From Bacillota bacterium (GTDB taxonomy: Bacteria; Bacillota; Clostridia; Christensenellales; Borkfalkiaceae), in the NCBI GenBank assembly GCA_023403375.1, contig JAEYEN010000038.1, forward strand, positions 1 through 32,350: a DNA stretch of 32,350 bases, given 5' to 3'. Made by a program: the position numbers and the translations under genes. This document shows positions 23,428-31,386 of this stretch, piece by piece; the first letter of the stretch is position 1; each line of letters opens with the position of its first letter. Below the pieces are notes generated by a model. The model saw only the letters and a program-made list of their open reading frames with translations, ran no database searches and was not told the origin of the DNA.

Positions 23428-24780
23428 ATGAATATACGATTTGTGCCTGAAATTCGCGCTTTATGTGCGAAAATACCCTTTCCCGTGTACGCCGTGGGCG
23501 GTTACGTCCGCAATTTTTTAATCGACGGCGAAGCGTCGGAAGATTTGGATTTGGCGGCTCCCGTCGATTTTTGCGCAATAAAACCGTACGTTGAAGAGTG
23601 CGGCGATAAAATCATCGCCGAATACAAAAGAACGGGTACGGCGGTTTTCGTTACGGGCGGGGTAAGGTGCGAGTTCACTTCTTTCAGAAAGGAAAGTTAC
23701 GCTGCGGGCGGCGGTCATTCTCCCGAAAGCGTTGAAAGGACGGACGACATAAAAGAAGACGCGCTCCGCCGCGATTTTAAGTGCAACGCCGTTTATTATG
23801 ATATTAAAAAGAATGAACTGATAGACCCGCTTGGCGGCGTTTCGGATATACGGAATAAAATTTTAGACACCGTTAAATCTCCCGAAAAGGTTTTTTGCAG
23901 CGACGGGTTAAGGCTTTTAAGGCTTGCGAGATTTTGCGGCGAACTTGGTTTTAAGCCGACGGAAAGCCTGCTTAACGCGGCAAAAGAGTATGCGGACAAT
24001 ATTAAAGACGTGTCCTGCGAACGCATTTATTCGGAACTGAATAAAATTCTGGTTGCCGACGGCAAATATAAGTTTTCGCCGAAGGACGGGCATTACAGAG
24101 CGCTTAAAATTTTAGACGAAACGCGAGTTTTAGACCGAATTTTACCCGAACTGACTTTGGGCAGGGGAATGGAGCAGAGAAGCGATTATCACAATCACGA
24201 CGTTTTAGAGCATAGTTTAAGGTGCGTTTTATATGCGCCGCAGGATATCAGGCTTGCCGCGCTTTTGCACGACGTCGCCAAACCTTATTGTATGAAAAAC
24301 TTTGGCAGTTACCGCGGACACGACGCGCAGGGTAAAAAGATGGTCGGCGATATTCTTGGTCGGCTTAAAGCAGGAAACAGGGCGACGGACGAAGTTAAGT
24401 TCCTAGTCGGCGCACATATGTATGATTTGGACGGAAAAACGTCTGTGGCAAAAGTAAGGCGGTTTATCGCCGACAACGAAAAATATTACGAAAAGTTGAC
24501 CGAACTTAAAATTGCTGACGGCAAAGCCTGTAAAGACGAAGATTTTATTCCGCCGCAGGTTATAAGGTGGCAAGAAATTTATGCGAAGATGAAAAAAGAC
24601 GGCACGCCGATTAAAGTTACGGACCTTAAAATTTCCGCAAAAGATTTGCAGGAAACGGGCTTTTCGGACGAAAAATTAGGCGCGGCACTCAAAACGCTGA
24701 GATACCTTGCGATAGATAATCCGCAATTAAACAATAAAGAAAGTTTATCCCGCGCCGCAGAAAAACTGTTAAAAGGTTGA
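23428..24780 (+). CDS. cca: CCA tRNA nucleotidyltransferase with HD domain
   Basis: This enzyme adds or repairs the CCA end of tRNAs. The class II nucleotidyltransferase head has VGGYVRNFL (23-31) and the metal-binding DLD at 39-41, with the conserved RRDFKCNAVYYD. The central helical RNA-binding region contains the typical GLRLLRLARFCGELGF. An HD domain follows, with HNHDVLEHS near 255 and LLHDVAKP with His281/Asp282. The 450-residue length is usual. The start is fixed by the domain, which begins within 20 residues. No ribosome site precedes it, and the extended -10 element lies only 6 bases away, so the mRNA is probably leaderless. Both tRNAs in this window encode their own CCA, so repair may be a main role. 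Confidence 0.93.
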   Translation: MNIRFVPEIRALCAKIPFPVYAVGGYVRNFLIDGEASEDLDLAAPVDFCAIKPYVEECGDKIIAEYKRTGTAVFVTGGVRCEFTSFRKESYAAGGGHSPESVERTDDIKEDALRRDFKCNAVYYDIKKNELIDPLGGVSDIRNKILDTVKSPEKVFCSDGLRLLRLARFCGELGFKPTESLLNAAKEYADNIKDVSCERIYSELNKILVADGKYKFSPKDGHYRALKILDETRVLDRILPELTLGRGMEQRSDYHNHDVLEHSLRCVLYAPQDIRLAALLHDVAKPYCMKNFGSYRGHDAQGKKMVGDILGRLKAGNRATDEVKFLVGAHMYDLDGKTSVAKVRRFIADNEKYYEKLTELKIADGKACKDEDFIPPQVIRWQEIYAKMKKDGTPIKVTDLKISAKDLQETGFSDEKLGAALKTLRYLAIDNPQLNNKESLSRAAEKLLKG

Positions 24781-24844
24781 CCGCGCGCCGATTCCGGACG
24801 GATAGGCGGCAAAAGCGGTAGCGTTAAGTTGCCATATATTGGCG

Positions 24845-24873
24845 TTGACAATCGCAATAAAATATTGTATTAT
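24845..24873 (+). promoter_or_regulatory. Sigma-A promoter of the anchored extracytoplasmic protein
   Basis: TTGACA (24845-24850) and TATTAT (24868-24873) are separated by 17 bases. The leader is about 90 nt. Confidence 0.9.
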
Positions 24874-24971
24874 AATAGTTACTTTATGAATATTAACACA
24901 ATATGTTAAATAAAAAATAAAAGTATAAATAAAGCATGAAAAAATGCGGCTGAAAGGTTAAGGAGCGAACA

Positions 24972-26615
24972 ATGAGCGAATTAAACAAAGACAACAATAA
25001 AGAAAACAATTCAGAAATAACCGAAAAGACGCTTTCAAAAGAAGAGTTGAAAGCAAAGCAAAAAGAAGAAAGACAAAAAGAAAAAGCGGCTTATAAAGAA
25101 GCGAGAAAGATAAAACGCGGTAAAAAAGCGTTGCATCTTCGTAAGACCAAAAACTTTATATTTTTTCTGACGGGTATGGTTTCGGCGTTCGCTTTGATTG
25201 CAGGCGGCGTTTTTGCCGCAATCGGGCTGGTTCCCGTTAAAACTTACACGGGCGCAAACACGGAAAACGTGGTAAGCGAAAAACTTGCGGACAAAACCGT
25301 TTTGGAGATTGCGAGAACAATCGGCAACGGCGAATATAAGGTCAAAGACGTGCCTGTGTTTTACGGAATAATTAACAGCGTTTTACATTCCGCGGGAATG
25401 GACGCGTTTATATCGGTAAACGACGACAGCCTTAAAGAAGTGGCCTTCGATAGTACTTTCGGCGAAGGAATTCTGGCAAGTTTAAGCGTTTCTTCGCAGT
25501 TGTTCGGAGATATGGCAAGTCTGGAAATTTTCGATACGGTAGCCGTTCCCGATGAAGAAGACCCGTCCAAAAACGCGGCGCTGACCGAGTTTAACCCCAA
25601 ACTTTATTACGTTTTATCAATCGGTACGGCAGGCGGAGAGGACGCGGTTTACGCACGCGCATATAACGACGACGGCACTCGTGCGGAAGGAACGGATGGA
25701 CAGCAACTTTATTACCTTGCGCTTGACAAAATGAACGTATCCGACATGACCGACGTGTTTACAGACAGATTCCGTCTTATGTCCGTTAAGTCCGTTTTGC
25801 AATGCCTTGGCGGCGTTGAAGACGACAGCCTTATAACGGATATACTCGGCGATAAGAAGATAAGCGAGATGGGCGATTTCGGGACGGACGACATTAAACT
25901 GAGTTCTATAATAGACCTTCCCACCGCAGAAAACGAGTATAAAAACAAAAAGCTATACGACGTGCTTTTAGACGCGACGAGTTTTGACGCCGCTACCAAA
26001 ACTTACGACGATACGAGAACTTATGAAGATATTTTGCTTTCGGACCTTTCGGGCGAAAACTTCAACATCAACAACGTAAGGCTTGTCAAAGTGCTGGACG
26101 CACCCGAAGCGGGGGCGGAAGAAAACGTCGTCTTAAAACTGTTAAGAAGCGACAAATACAACGAAGGCGACCCCGTAAGACTGGGCAATTTAGACGAAAA
26201 GATAAACGGACTTTCCATAAACGATATGTACGAAGTGGAATGTATGACGAAAGACGTTGCCACCGTCGCTTCCGGCGTTGAAAGCATTAAGTACAAAAAA
26301 GAAATTGTAGGCGGTAAAAACGTTTATTCCCGCGACGACGTAAACGGAGAATATTATATTTCTACCGACGGCAGAATATGGACTTTCCTTTTGTACGAAC
26401 TCGGCACGGCGGACGCAGACGGCTTCGCTTCTTCTTACACCGACAAATCGCTTACGTTTTCTAACTTAAAAGACAATATGAGCGGTCTTTCGGACGCGAT
26501 TATGGACGCTACAATCGCCGAACTTTACGCTTCGGGAATTATAAGCACAAAATACGACAAACTTATGACAAAAACCGTAAACGAAGTTATGTTCGAACTC
26601 AACAATCTGCTTTAA
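24972..26615 (+). CDS. Membrane-anchored extracytoplasmic protein of unknown function
   Basis: I do not recognise this 547-residue protein. Residues 1-60 are very Lys/Glu-rich and probably cytoplasmic. One membrane segment follows at about 61-88 (FIFFLTGMVSAFALIAGGVF). The remaining 460 residues are extracytoplasmic, acidic and free of Cys except for two. The outer part shows loosely repeated modules of the form short helix, DKKISEMGDF- or LDEKINGLSI-like turn, then a hydrophobic strand such as LSSIIDLP or ILLSDLSG, suggesting an elongated repeat fold. The start follows AAGGAG. It has its own strong promoter and no visible partner gene. It could be an envelope or cell-wall-associated structural protein. 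The layout of charged N-terminus plus single anchor resembles the YpeB-like protein in this window. Confidence 0.75.
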   Translation: MSELNKDNNKENNSEITEKTLSKEELKAKQKEERQKEKAAYKEARKIKRGKKALHLRKTKNFIFFLTGMVSAFALIAGGVFAAIGLVPVKTYTGANTENVVSEKLADKTVLEIARTIGNGEYKVKDVPVFYGIINSVLHSAGMDAFISVNDDSLKEVAFDSTFGEGILASLSVSSQLFGDMASLEIFDTVAVPDEEDPSKNAALTEFNPKLYYVLSIGTAGGEDAVYARAYNDDGTRAEGTDGQQLYYLALDKMNVSDMTDVFTDRFRLMSVKSVLQCLGGVEDDSLITDILGDKKISEMGDFGTDDIKLSSIIDLPTAENEYKNKKLYDVLLDATSFDAATKTYDDTRTYEDILLSDLSGENFNINNVRLVKVLDAPEAGAEENVVLKLLRSDKYNEGDPVRLGNLDEKINGLSINDMYEVECMTKDVATVASGVESIKYKKEIVGGKNVYSRDDVNGEYYISTDGRIWTFLLYELGTADADGFASSYTDKSLTFSNLKDNMSGLSDAIMDATIAELYASGIISTKYDKLMTKTVNEVMFELNNLL

Positions 26616-26798
26616 TATTCTGTTTCGATATAGGGTTTTAAGAAAAACTTTTAACGCGACAGATTACATAATAACGGCTTAAACCGTGCGGAAAGCGGGG
26701 CGGGGCGTATAAAAAGGCGACTTATCGGCACAAAGCATTGCCTGATAACCTGCCCGAAACGGGCGAAAAAGATAAAAATAAATATTAAAATAAAATAA
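26616..26798. other. Intergenic spacer with no recognised feature
   Basis: There is no ORF and no clear terminator for the gene before it. A perfect TGCCCG-AAA-CGGGCG-like hairpin near 26750-26765 lacks a T tract. Confidence 0.5.
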
Positions 26799-26827
26799 TT
26801 GACAAAATAATATATTTTTGTTATTAT
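26799..26827 (+). promoter_or_regulatory. Sigma-A promoter of the rpsF-ssb-rpsR operon
   Basis: TTGACA (26799-26804) and TATTAT (26822-26827) are separated by 17 bases. Confidence 0.9.
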
Positions 26828-26833
26828 ATAGTA

Positions 26834-26893
26834 ACTTGCGGAACACCGCAAAAAACCTTGCTTGGTTTAAGCCAAGCCGAATAAGACCGGGAG
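26834..26893 (+). promoter_or_regulatory. rpsF leader, possible S6:S18 autoregulatory RNA
   Basis: The leader of about 70 nt folds into TTGCGG-AACA-CCGCAA and GCTTGG-TTTAAG-CCAAGC. The second hairpin is followed by CCG and then by the GGGAGG ribosome site. Known rpsF leaders bind the S6:S18 complex through a CCG-containing hairpin. The fit here is suggestive only. Confidence 0.4.
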
Positions 26894-26903
26894 GTAAAAA
26901 ATT

Positions 26904-27185
26904 ATGACTAAATACGAAATGCTTTACATTCTCGATGCGTCGCTTACGGACGAAGTAAAAGACGCTATCGTAAAGAAGTTCGAAGATTTGGTAGTAGGAA
27001 ACGGCGGCACCGTTGAAAAAACGGACCGTTGGGGCATTAAGAAATTATGCTATCCCATCAACTACAAAACCGAAGGCTATTACGTTTTGATGACTTTTGA
27101 AGCCGAAAAAACGTTGGTTGTCGAACTTAAACGTATCGCAGGCATTACGGACGGCGTAATCAGAAGATTGATTACAAAAAGATAA
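26904..27185 (+). CDS. rpsF: 30S ribosomal protein S6
   Basis: This small-subunit protein binds 16S rRNA together with S18. The 93-residue length and the motifs MTKYEMLYILDASL, DRWGIKKLCYPINYKTEGYY and the terminal GVIRRLITKR are typical. The GGGAGG ribosome site precedes the start. It is the first gene of the conserved rpsF-ssb-rpsR operon. Confidence 0.98.
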   Translation: MTKYEMLYILDASLTDEVKDAIVKKFEDLVVGNGGTVEKTDRWGIKKLCYPINYKTEGYYVLMTFEAEKTLVVELKRIAGITDGVIRRLITKR

Positions 27186-27199
27186 GTAGGAGAAAATGT

Positions 27200-27601
27200 A
27201 TGAACAAGGTTATCCTTATAGGTAATTTAACGCGGGACCCCGAACTTTCCGAAACGCCCAACGGCGTTGCGGTTTGCAGATTTTCTATTGCGGTATCGAG
27301 AGATTACGCAAACGCTAACGGCAACAGAGAAACCGATTTCTTTAACATAACCGTATGGCGCGGCAGAGCGGAAAACTGCGGCAAATATCTTAAAAAAGGA
27401 AACAAAGTTGCCGTTGTCGGCAGTTTACAGACTCGTTCTTACGAAGATAAGGACGGAATCAAGAGAAACGTTACCGACATAATTGCGAACGAAGTGGAAT
27501 TCTTAACGCCCAAAAACGCACAGAGCGAAGACGGCGAAGAACCCGCCAGAAAAGAACGTCCGCAACTCGAAGCGATTGACGATAATCAGTTACCTTTCTA
27601 A
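27200..27601 (+). CDS. ssb: Single-stranded DNA-binding protein
   Basis: This 133-residue SSB has an N-terminal OB fold (MNKVILIGNLTRDPEL, DFFNITVWRGRAENC, KGNKVAVVGSLQTRSYEDKDG). A shortened Gln/Glu-rich linker leads to the acidic tip DDNQLPF, which recruits replication and repair proteins. The start follows TAGGAG, 15 bases after rpsF. The C-terminal linker is shorter than in Bacillus SsbA. Confidence 0.98.
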   Translation: MNKVILIGNLTRDPELSETPNGVAVCRFSIAVSRDYANANGNRETDFFNITVWRGRAENCGKYLKKGNKVAVVGSLQTRSYEDKDGIKRNVTDIIANEVEFLTPKNAQSEDGEEPARKERPQLEAIDDNQLPF

Positions 27602-27641
27602 GGCGAAAAGTTAATCGCACTAAATTTTAAGGAGAATAAAA

Positions 27642-27935
27642 ATGGAAGAAAATACGGTTGTTACCACCGAAGAACAGACCGCTCAGGCGGCTCCTGTTAA
27701 GGAAGGTAAAAAGTTTGTAAAAAGAATGCCACGTAGAAAAGTCTGCGCTTTCTGTCAGGCTAAAACGGACGTAATAGATTACAAAGATATCAACACGTTA
27801 AAAAAATACGTTACCGAAGGCGGAAAAATCCTTCCCAGACGTATGACCGGCGTTTGCGCAAAACACCAGAGAGTGCTTGCCACCGCCATCAAACGTGCAA
27901 GACTTGTAGACTTGTTGCCGTTCAAGGGCGAATAA
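27642..27935 (+). CDS. rpsR: 30S ribosomal protein S18, zinc-binding form
   Basis: This 97-residue S18 has the core RRKVCAFCQ, then DYKDINTLKKYVTEGGKILPRRMTG and a final KRARLVDLLPF. The presence of Cys35, Cys38, Cys72 and His75 marks the zinc-binding (C+) type. An N-terminal extension of about 25 residues is unstructured and Thr/Glu-rich. AAGGAG precedes the start. It is the last gene of the operon, before tandem terminators. Confidence 0.98.
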   Translation: MEENTVVTTEEQTAQAAPVKEGKKFVKRMPRRKVCAFCQAKTDVIDYKDINTLKKYVTEGGKILPRRMTGVCAKHQRVLATAIKRARLVDLLPFKGE

Positions 27936-27952
27936 TTCTAAATTTGCTTTAT

Positions 27953-27979
27953 AAAAAAACCGCCGACGGCGGTTTTTTT
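27953..27979 (+). terminator. First terminator after rpsR
   Basis: ACCGCC pairs with GGCGGT across a GAC loop, followed by seven T. Confidence 0.93.
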
Positions 27980-27983
27980 GTTT

Positions 27984-28013
27984 TTAAAGCCCCGACTACA
28001 ATCGGGGCTTTTA
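27984..28013 (+). terminator. Second tandem terminator after rpsR
   Basis: AAAGCCCCGA pairs with TCGGGGCTTT across CTACAA, a few bases after the first terminator. Confidence 0.85.
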
Positions 28014-28022
28014 AGTCGTTTT

Positions 28023-28092
28023 AATTTTCTATATAAGTTTATTTTAACTTCTTATATAAGGTTTTTAACTTTCTATATAAATTTATCTTAGT
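28023..28092. repeat. Degenerate AT-rich repeats
   Basis: Three loose copies of a roughly 22-base unit (CTTCTATATAAG followed by TTTATTTTAA-like sequence) lie in a row. They have no coding potential and no recognised role. Confidence 0.5.
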
Positions 28093-28188
28093 TTTTTATC
28101 TTTACGTTTCTTTGTTTTTATAAACGTGTAAATATTTTTCGTTCAAATCATATATTTAAAAGATAATATATATCAAAAAATTAAAAAA

Positions 28189-28278
28189 ATAAAGGGCGGC
28201 GATAAGCACAGTAGCCTGTGGCTGATTTAATAGATAAAGGGCGGCGATAAGCACGGTAGCTTGTAACTGATTTAATGG
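28189..28278. repeat. Two 45-bp tandem repeats
   Basis: Units at 28189-28233 and 28234-28278 both begin ATAAAGGGCGGCGATAAGCA and end in CTGATTTAAT plus two or three bases. They differ at five positions, all transitions. A degraded third copy may follow (28279-28316, sharing GATAA, AGC and AACTGA). There is no ORF. They lie at the 3' side of the XRE gene. Confidence 0.85.
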
Positions 28279-28333
28279 GTAAAAGTATCTGATAAAAAGC
28301 AACTGAAATCGCCGCGTCGAAAGGCGAAAGGAT

Positions 28334-28579
28334 TTAATCTATAATCAGATTGTTTATATCAAAAACCGCGTCGCTTAAAAATTCGCTCGGCGAAACGCCT
28401 AAACCTTCGCACAGCATAATAATCGTTTTTAAAGTGATGTTTTTGGTGCGGCGCTGCATTATGCTTTTTATGGTGGGAAAGGGTATTCCGCTTAACCGCG
28501 CAAGTTTATACTGCGTCAGGTTCTTCTCCCCCATATACTTATATAACCGTTCGACAACCGCGTCGTTTATAGTCCTCAT
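28334..28579 (-). CDS. Small XRE-family helix-turn-helix regulator
   Basis: This 81-residue protein is essentially one Cro/C1-type DNA-binding domain. The helix-turn-helix reads LTQYKLARLSGIPFPTIKSIMQRRTKNITLKTI, then LCEGLGVSPSEFL. The start is taken at 28579 (MRTIND) behind AAGGA; a start at 28621 lacks such a site. There is no sensor domain. It is divergent from the large lipoprotein gene, with a repeated GGATGAT-like word between them, so it may control that gene and itself. Similar stand-alone regulators are common in Clostridia and are not necessarily phage-derived. Confidence 0.88.
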   Translation of the reverse strand: MRTINDAVVERLYKYMGEKNLTQYKLARLSGIPFPTIKSIMQRRTKNITLKTIIMLCEGLGVSPSEFLSDAVFDINNLIID

Positions 28580-28713
28580 CTCGGAATTCCTTGTCTCTAA
28601 AAAACTTAAAATTAAACGCAAAATCTTTATAATAAGCTTTTTGTATTTTTCTCGTTTTCGTCGGCATATATACCGCCGTAATTCAATTGTAACCTAACAC
28701 TTTAATAAAAATA

Positions 28714-28749
28714 GGATGGTAAATCATCCAAAAGGTTGACGTATCATCC
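28714..28749. promoter_or_regulatory. Candidate operator: three GGATGAT-like half-sites
   Basis: GGATGGT (28714-28720, plus) and GGATGAT (28723-28729, minus) form an imperfect inverted repeat. A third GGATGAT (28743-28749, minus) lies exactly 20 bases, or two helical turns, further on. They sit in the divergent XRE-lipoprotein space just before the lipoprotein promoter. The remaining bases of this 333-base space hold no ORF. Confidence 0.4.
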
Positions 28750-28764
28750 TAAAAGTGGTAATAT

Positions 28765-28793
28765 TTGACATAAGAAAGAAATAGTGATATAAT
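28765..28793 (+). promoter_or_regulatory. Consensus promoter of the large lipoprotein gene
   Basis: A perfect TTGACA (28765-28770) and a perfect TATAAT (28788-28793) are separated by 17 bases. A weaker alternative, TTGACG (28737-28742) with a 16-base gap to TAATAT (28759-28764), overlaps the last half-site. Confidence 0.93.
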
Positions 28794-28912
28794 TTTTTAA
28801 TTAAAAGAGTAAAAGTTTATTTTTGTAAAAACCGAGAAAATCTTGTATGAGAAAAACTCGGCAGAAAAAATAAACGGAGAGAATAAACGGAAAAAGTTAA
28901 AGGAGAGTTAAT

Positions 28913-31279
28913 ATGACAAAAAGAAGAATAGTAACTATCGTACTTTCCGTACTCGCGATAGTTTGCGCGTTTTGTCTTGCGGCTTGCGGCGGCGACGACG
29001 CGGGCGGCGATAGCAGTGGCGGACACACGCATACGTACGACGAAGCGGTATGGGAAAAAGACGGCACGGGGCATTGGCACCCTGCAACCTGCGGACATAC
29101 GAGCGAAAAGGGCGGATTCAGTCAGCACGAATGGGACGAAGGTTCGTTTAACCCTGCCCCCACGGCAACGAATCCGGGCGTAAAAATTTTCACCTGTGAA
29201 GTTTGCGGCTATGCTAAAACAGAAACGGTAGAACCGCTCGGCGCGGGTGCAAACAGCGTTTCGATAGACCTGTCTGCTTTATCAAACGGCGTTTCTTACG
29301 ATAAAACCGAACACGGTATAGATAAAACCGCCGTTACGCAAGACGGTACGGGCGAAATAACCATAGAATATAAACTTAAAGGCGCAGGCGACGAAACCTA
29401 TTCCGCACAAAAGCCGATAAAAGCGGGAACGTGGGTAGTAAGGGTGAAAACCGCGGCGACTGCCGAATATAAAGAAGGCGTTGCCACTGCGGAATTTACT
29501 ATCAACCCCAAAGAACTTGCGTTACAGGGAACGTTTACCAAAGTTTACGACGGCAACGCGGAAATTCAAGGCGCCGTAACAAAAGGCATATATTCGGGCG
29601 ACAGCGTAACCGCAAAAATTACTATGACGAGTGCGGACGTTTCCGCTACGGTAAGCGCGGTATCGCTTGAAGGAACGGACGGCGCAAACTATAAAATAAT
29701 AAGTTATTCTGCGGCAACTATAAAAATAGAACAGTTTGACCTTGTTGTTCCCGAAACGGAAACGTTTGCCAAGGAATACGACGCAACGGGTTTGTTCGCA
29801 AAAGAATTTTCCGTAACCGACGGAATACCCGATGATGATATAACGTTAAACTTAACCGTAGGAAATTCGAATGCGCATAGCGGCATGACAAACGTCAGTT
29901 CTTACGAGATACTTGGCGACAAAAAAGATAACTATAAGTTCAGCGGTCAGCAGATTAGGGTAAATATATCCAAAAAGAAAATCGCATACGACAAAGAAAT
30001 AGTATTCTATCTTGAATGGAAAGATTACTCTACGAATCCTGTCGTGTACGATTTTAAGGAAGAACACGGACTTTGCGCGGGCGATGAGTTACAATATAGT
30101 TATAAAGTCAATATAATAAGAGGAAGCTCGATAGACCATGTAAACTTCCAGGACAAATTCCATATAGGTAAATATAATGAATCCGGCGGCTACTGGCCTT
30201 CCAGAGATTACGAGCTGCCGTCTAGTCAAGAATATGCCGCTCAGAACTACGACATTAAATGGCGTAACGTTTATCTGTATACTTATACGACGGAAAGTTT
30301 TAAACTTTCAATAGAAAACACGCCCGTTTATGCGTCTGAGCCCAATCAGATAAGATTTACAGGTTACGTTACCCGCGGTATGATAGAAGTGGGCGATACG
30401 GGCTATTTTACCGATAGCGACAAATTGTTCACCGTAGAAAAAATCAAATTATTACATAATAACAGCGTTATCGATGCAAATGCGGAAAAAGCCTATATTT
30501 TAAGCCGCGTAGAGGTTACGCTTAGCGGAGAGTTTAGCAACGATATACTTAAAAACTGCTCAATTTTCGCCGAAAAAAAGACGTTCGCTACTAAAAATAT
30601 TAAAGCGCGTACAAGTGGCGCAGGTAGAGATTGGACATGCAAATATGACGTTTACGACGGAAAAGGACTTGTTAACGCTACGCTTATAGACGAGCACGCT
30701 ATCAGCGGCACGACCTATCAGTGGTTGGAGTTTGACAGAGAAGTGGCGTTGTATGAAAACAAGGATTCTATAAGTACTAATATTTACTCGTATGACGCTA
30801 TAACCGACGGCTATTATGACAGGGAAAAATATAAAACAAACAACATTTATTACAGAGAAACGGAGCACTCTTCCGACACGGCTTATACGGGAACGTGTAC
30901 TACTTGCGGCGCGGTTAAGGGAGCGCACGTCGAAGGGACTTACGTACGTAATGAAAAAACGACCTTCAAAGTAACCAGAGACAACGTTTTAAGACAGGAT
31001 AAGATATATTTTAAACTTTATATCAACAGCACAATGAACAATACGAATATCTGGTTGCGCTGCTATAACAAAACTACTGATGACGGTAAAAGTTTTACCG
31101 CGTTTGAAGTGTATTACAAAGATTCAAACGGCGAATTTGTTAAAGTTTCTAAGAACGAACAAAATAAGTACGACTTAACAGCCAAGACTTATTACATTGT
31201 ATTCACTTTAAATCAGACGGAAGGAGTTTCGGAAAGCAGTTATCAAAATCTGTATATAAACGTTGGATGGGGAGCATAA
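28913..31279 (+). CDS. Large surface lipoprotein with His/Cys-rich start and MBG-like domains
   Basis: This 788-residue lipoprotein has the lipobox LAAC with Cys25, followed by a Gly/Asp/Ser linker. Residues 36-105 form a His/Trp/Cys module (HTHTYDEAVW, GHWHPATCGH with Cys60, CEVC at 95-98) seen repeatedly in clostridial surface proteins. Two or three MBG/YDG-like beta domains follow, marked by KVYDGNAEI near 211 and KEYDATG near 288. The remaining 430 residues are beta-rich and unrecognised, with a second CTTC pair at 662-665. No cell-wall sorting signal is seen, so the lipid is the anchor. The start follows AAGGAGAG. It is likely controlled by the divergent XRE gene. Its role, perhaps adhesion or glycan contact, is inference. 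Confidence 0.85.
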   Translation: MTKRRIVTIVLSVLAIVCAFCLAACGGDDAGGDSSGGHTHTYDEAVWEKDGTGHWHPATCGHTSEKGGFSQHEWDEGSFNPAPTATNPGVKIFTCEVCGYAKTETVEPLGAGANSVSIDLSALSNGVSYDKTEHGIDKTAVTQDGTGEITIEYKLKGAGDETYSAQKPIKAGTWVVRVKTAATAEYKEGVATAEFTINPKELALQGTFTKVYDGNAEIQGAVTKGIYSGDSVTAKITMTSADVSATVSAVSLEGTDGANYKIISYSAATIKIEQFDLVVPETETFAKEYDATGLFAKEFSVTDGIPDDDITLNLTVGNSNAHSGMTNVSSYEILGDKKDNYKFSGQQIRVNISKKKIAYDKEIVFYLEWKDYSTNPVVYDFKEEHGLCAGDELQYSYKVNIIRGSSIDHVNFQDKFHIGKYNESGGYWPSRDYELPSSQEYAAQNYDIKWRNVYLYTYTTESFKLSIENTPVYASEPNQIRFTGYVTRGMIEVGDTGYFTDSDKLFTVEKIKLLHNNSVIDANAEKAYILSRVEVTLSGEFSNDILKNCSIFAEKKTFATKNIKARTSGAGRDWTCKYDVYDGKGLVNATLIDEHAISGTTYQWLEFDREVALYENKDSISTNIYSYDAITDGYYDREKYKTNNIYYRETEHSSDTAYTGTCTTCGAVKGAHVEGTYVRNEKTTFKVTRDNVLRQDKIYFKLYINSTMNNTNIWLRCYNKTTDDGKSFTAFEVYYKDSNGEFVKVSKNEQNKYDLTAKTYYIVFTLNQTEGVSESSYQNLYINVGWGA

Positions 31280-31346
31280 ACGAATTCTTAAACAAGATTT
31301 TAAGCGTTTATTAATGCAAGATATTTTATCCGAGAAAAATTCTAAA

Positions 31347-31386
31347 ATAAAAAGCGCTTGCCGAATTGTCGGCAGGCGCTTTTTGT
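31347..31386 (+). terminator. Terminator after the large lipoprotein gene
   Basis: AAAAAGCGCTTGCCGA pairs with TCGGCAGGCGCTTTTT across an ATTG loop. Confidence 0.93.

Noticed and set aside
28023..28278. Repeats considered as a CRISPR array or the repeat RNA of a type III toxin-antitoxin system
   Set aside because: Units are directly adjacent with no unique spacers, there are only two clear copies, and neither cas genes nor a ToxN-like toxin is present.
28334..28579. XRE gene as evidence of a prophage
   Set aside because: No integrase, structural or lysis genes are nearby and base composition is like the rest of the window.
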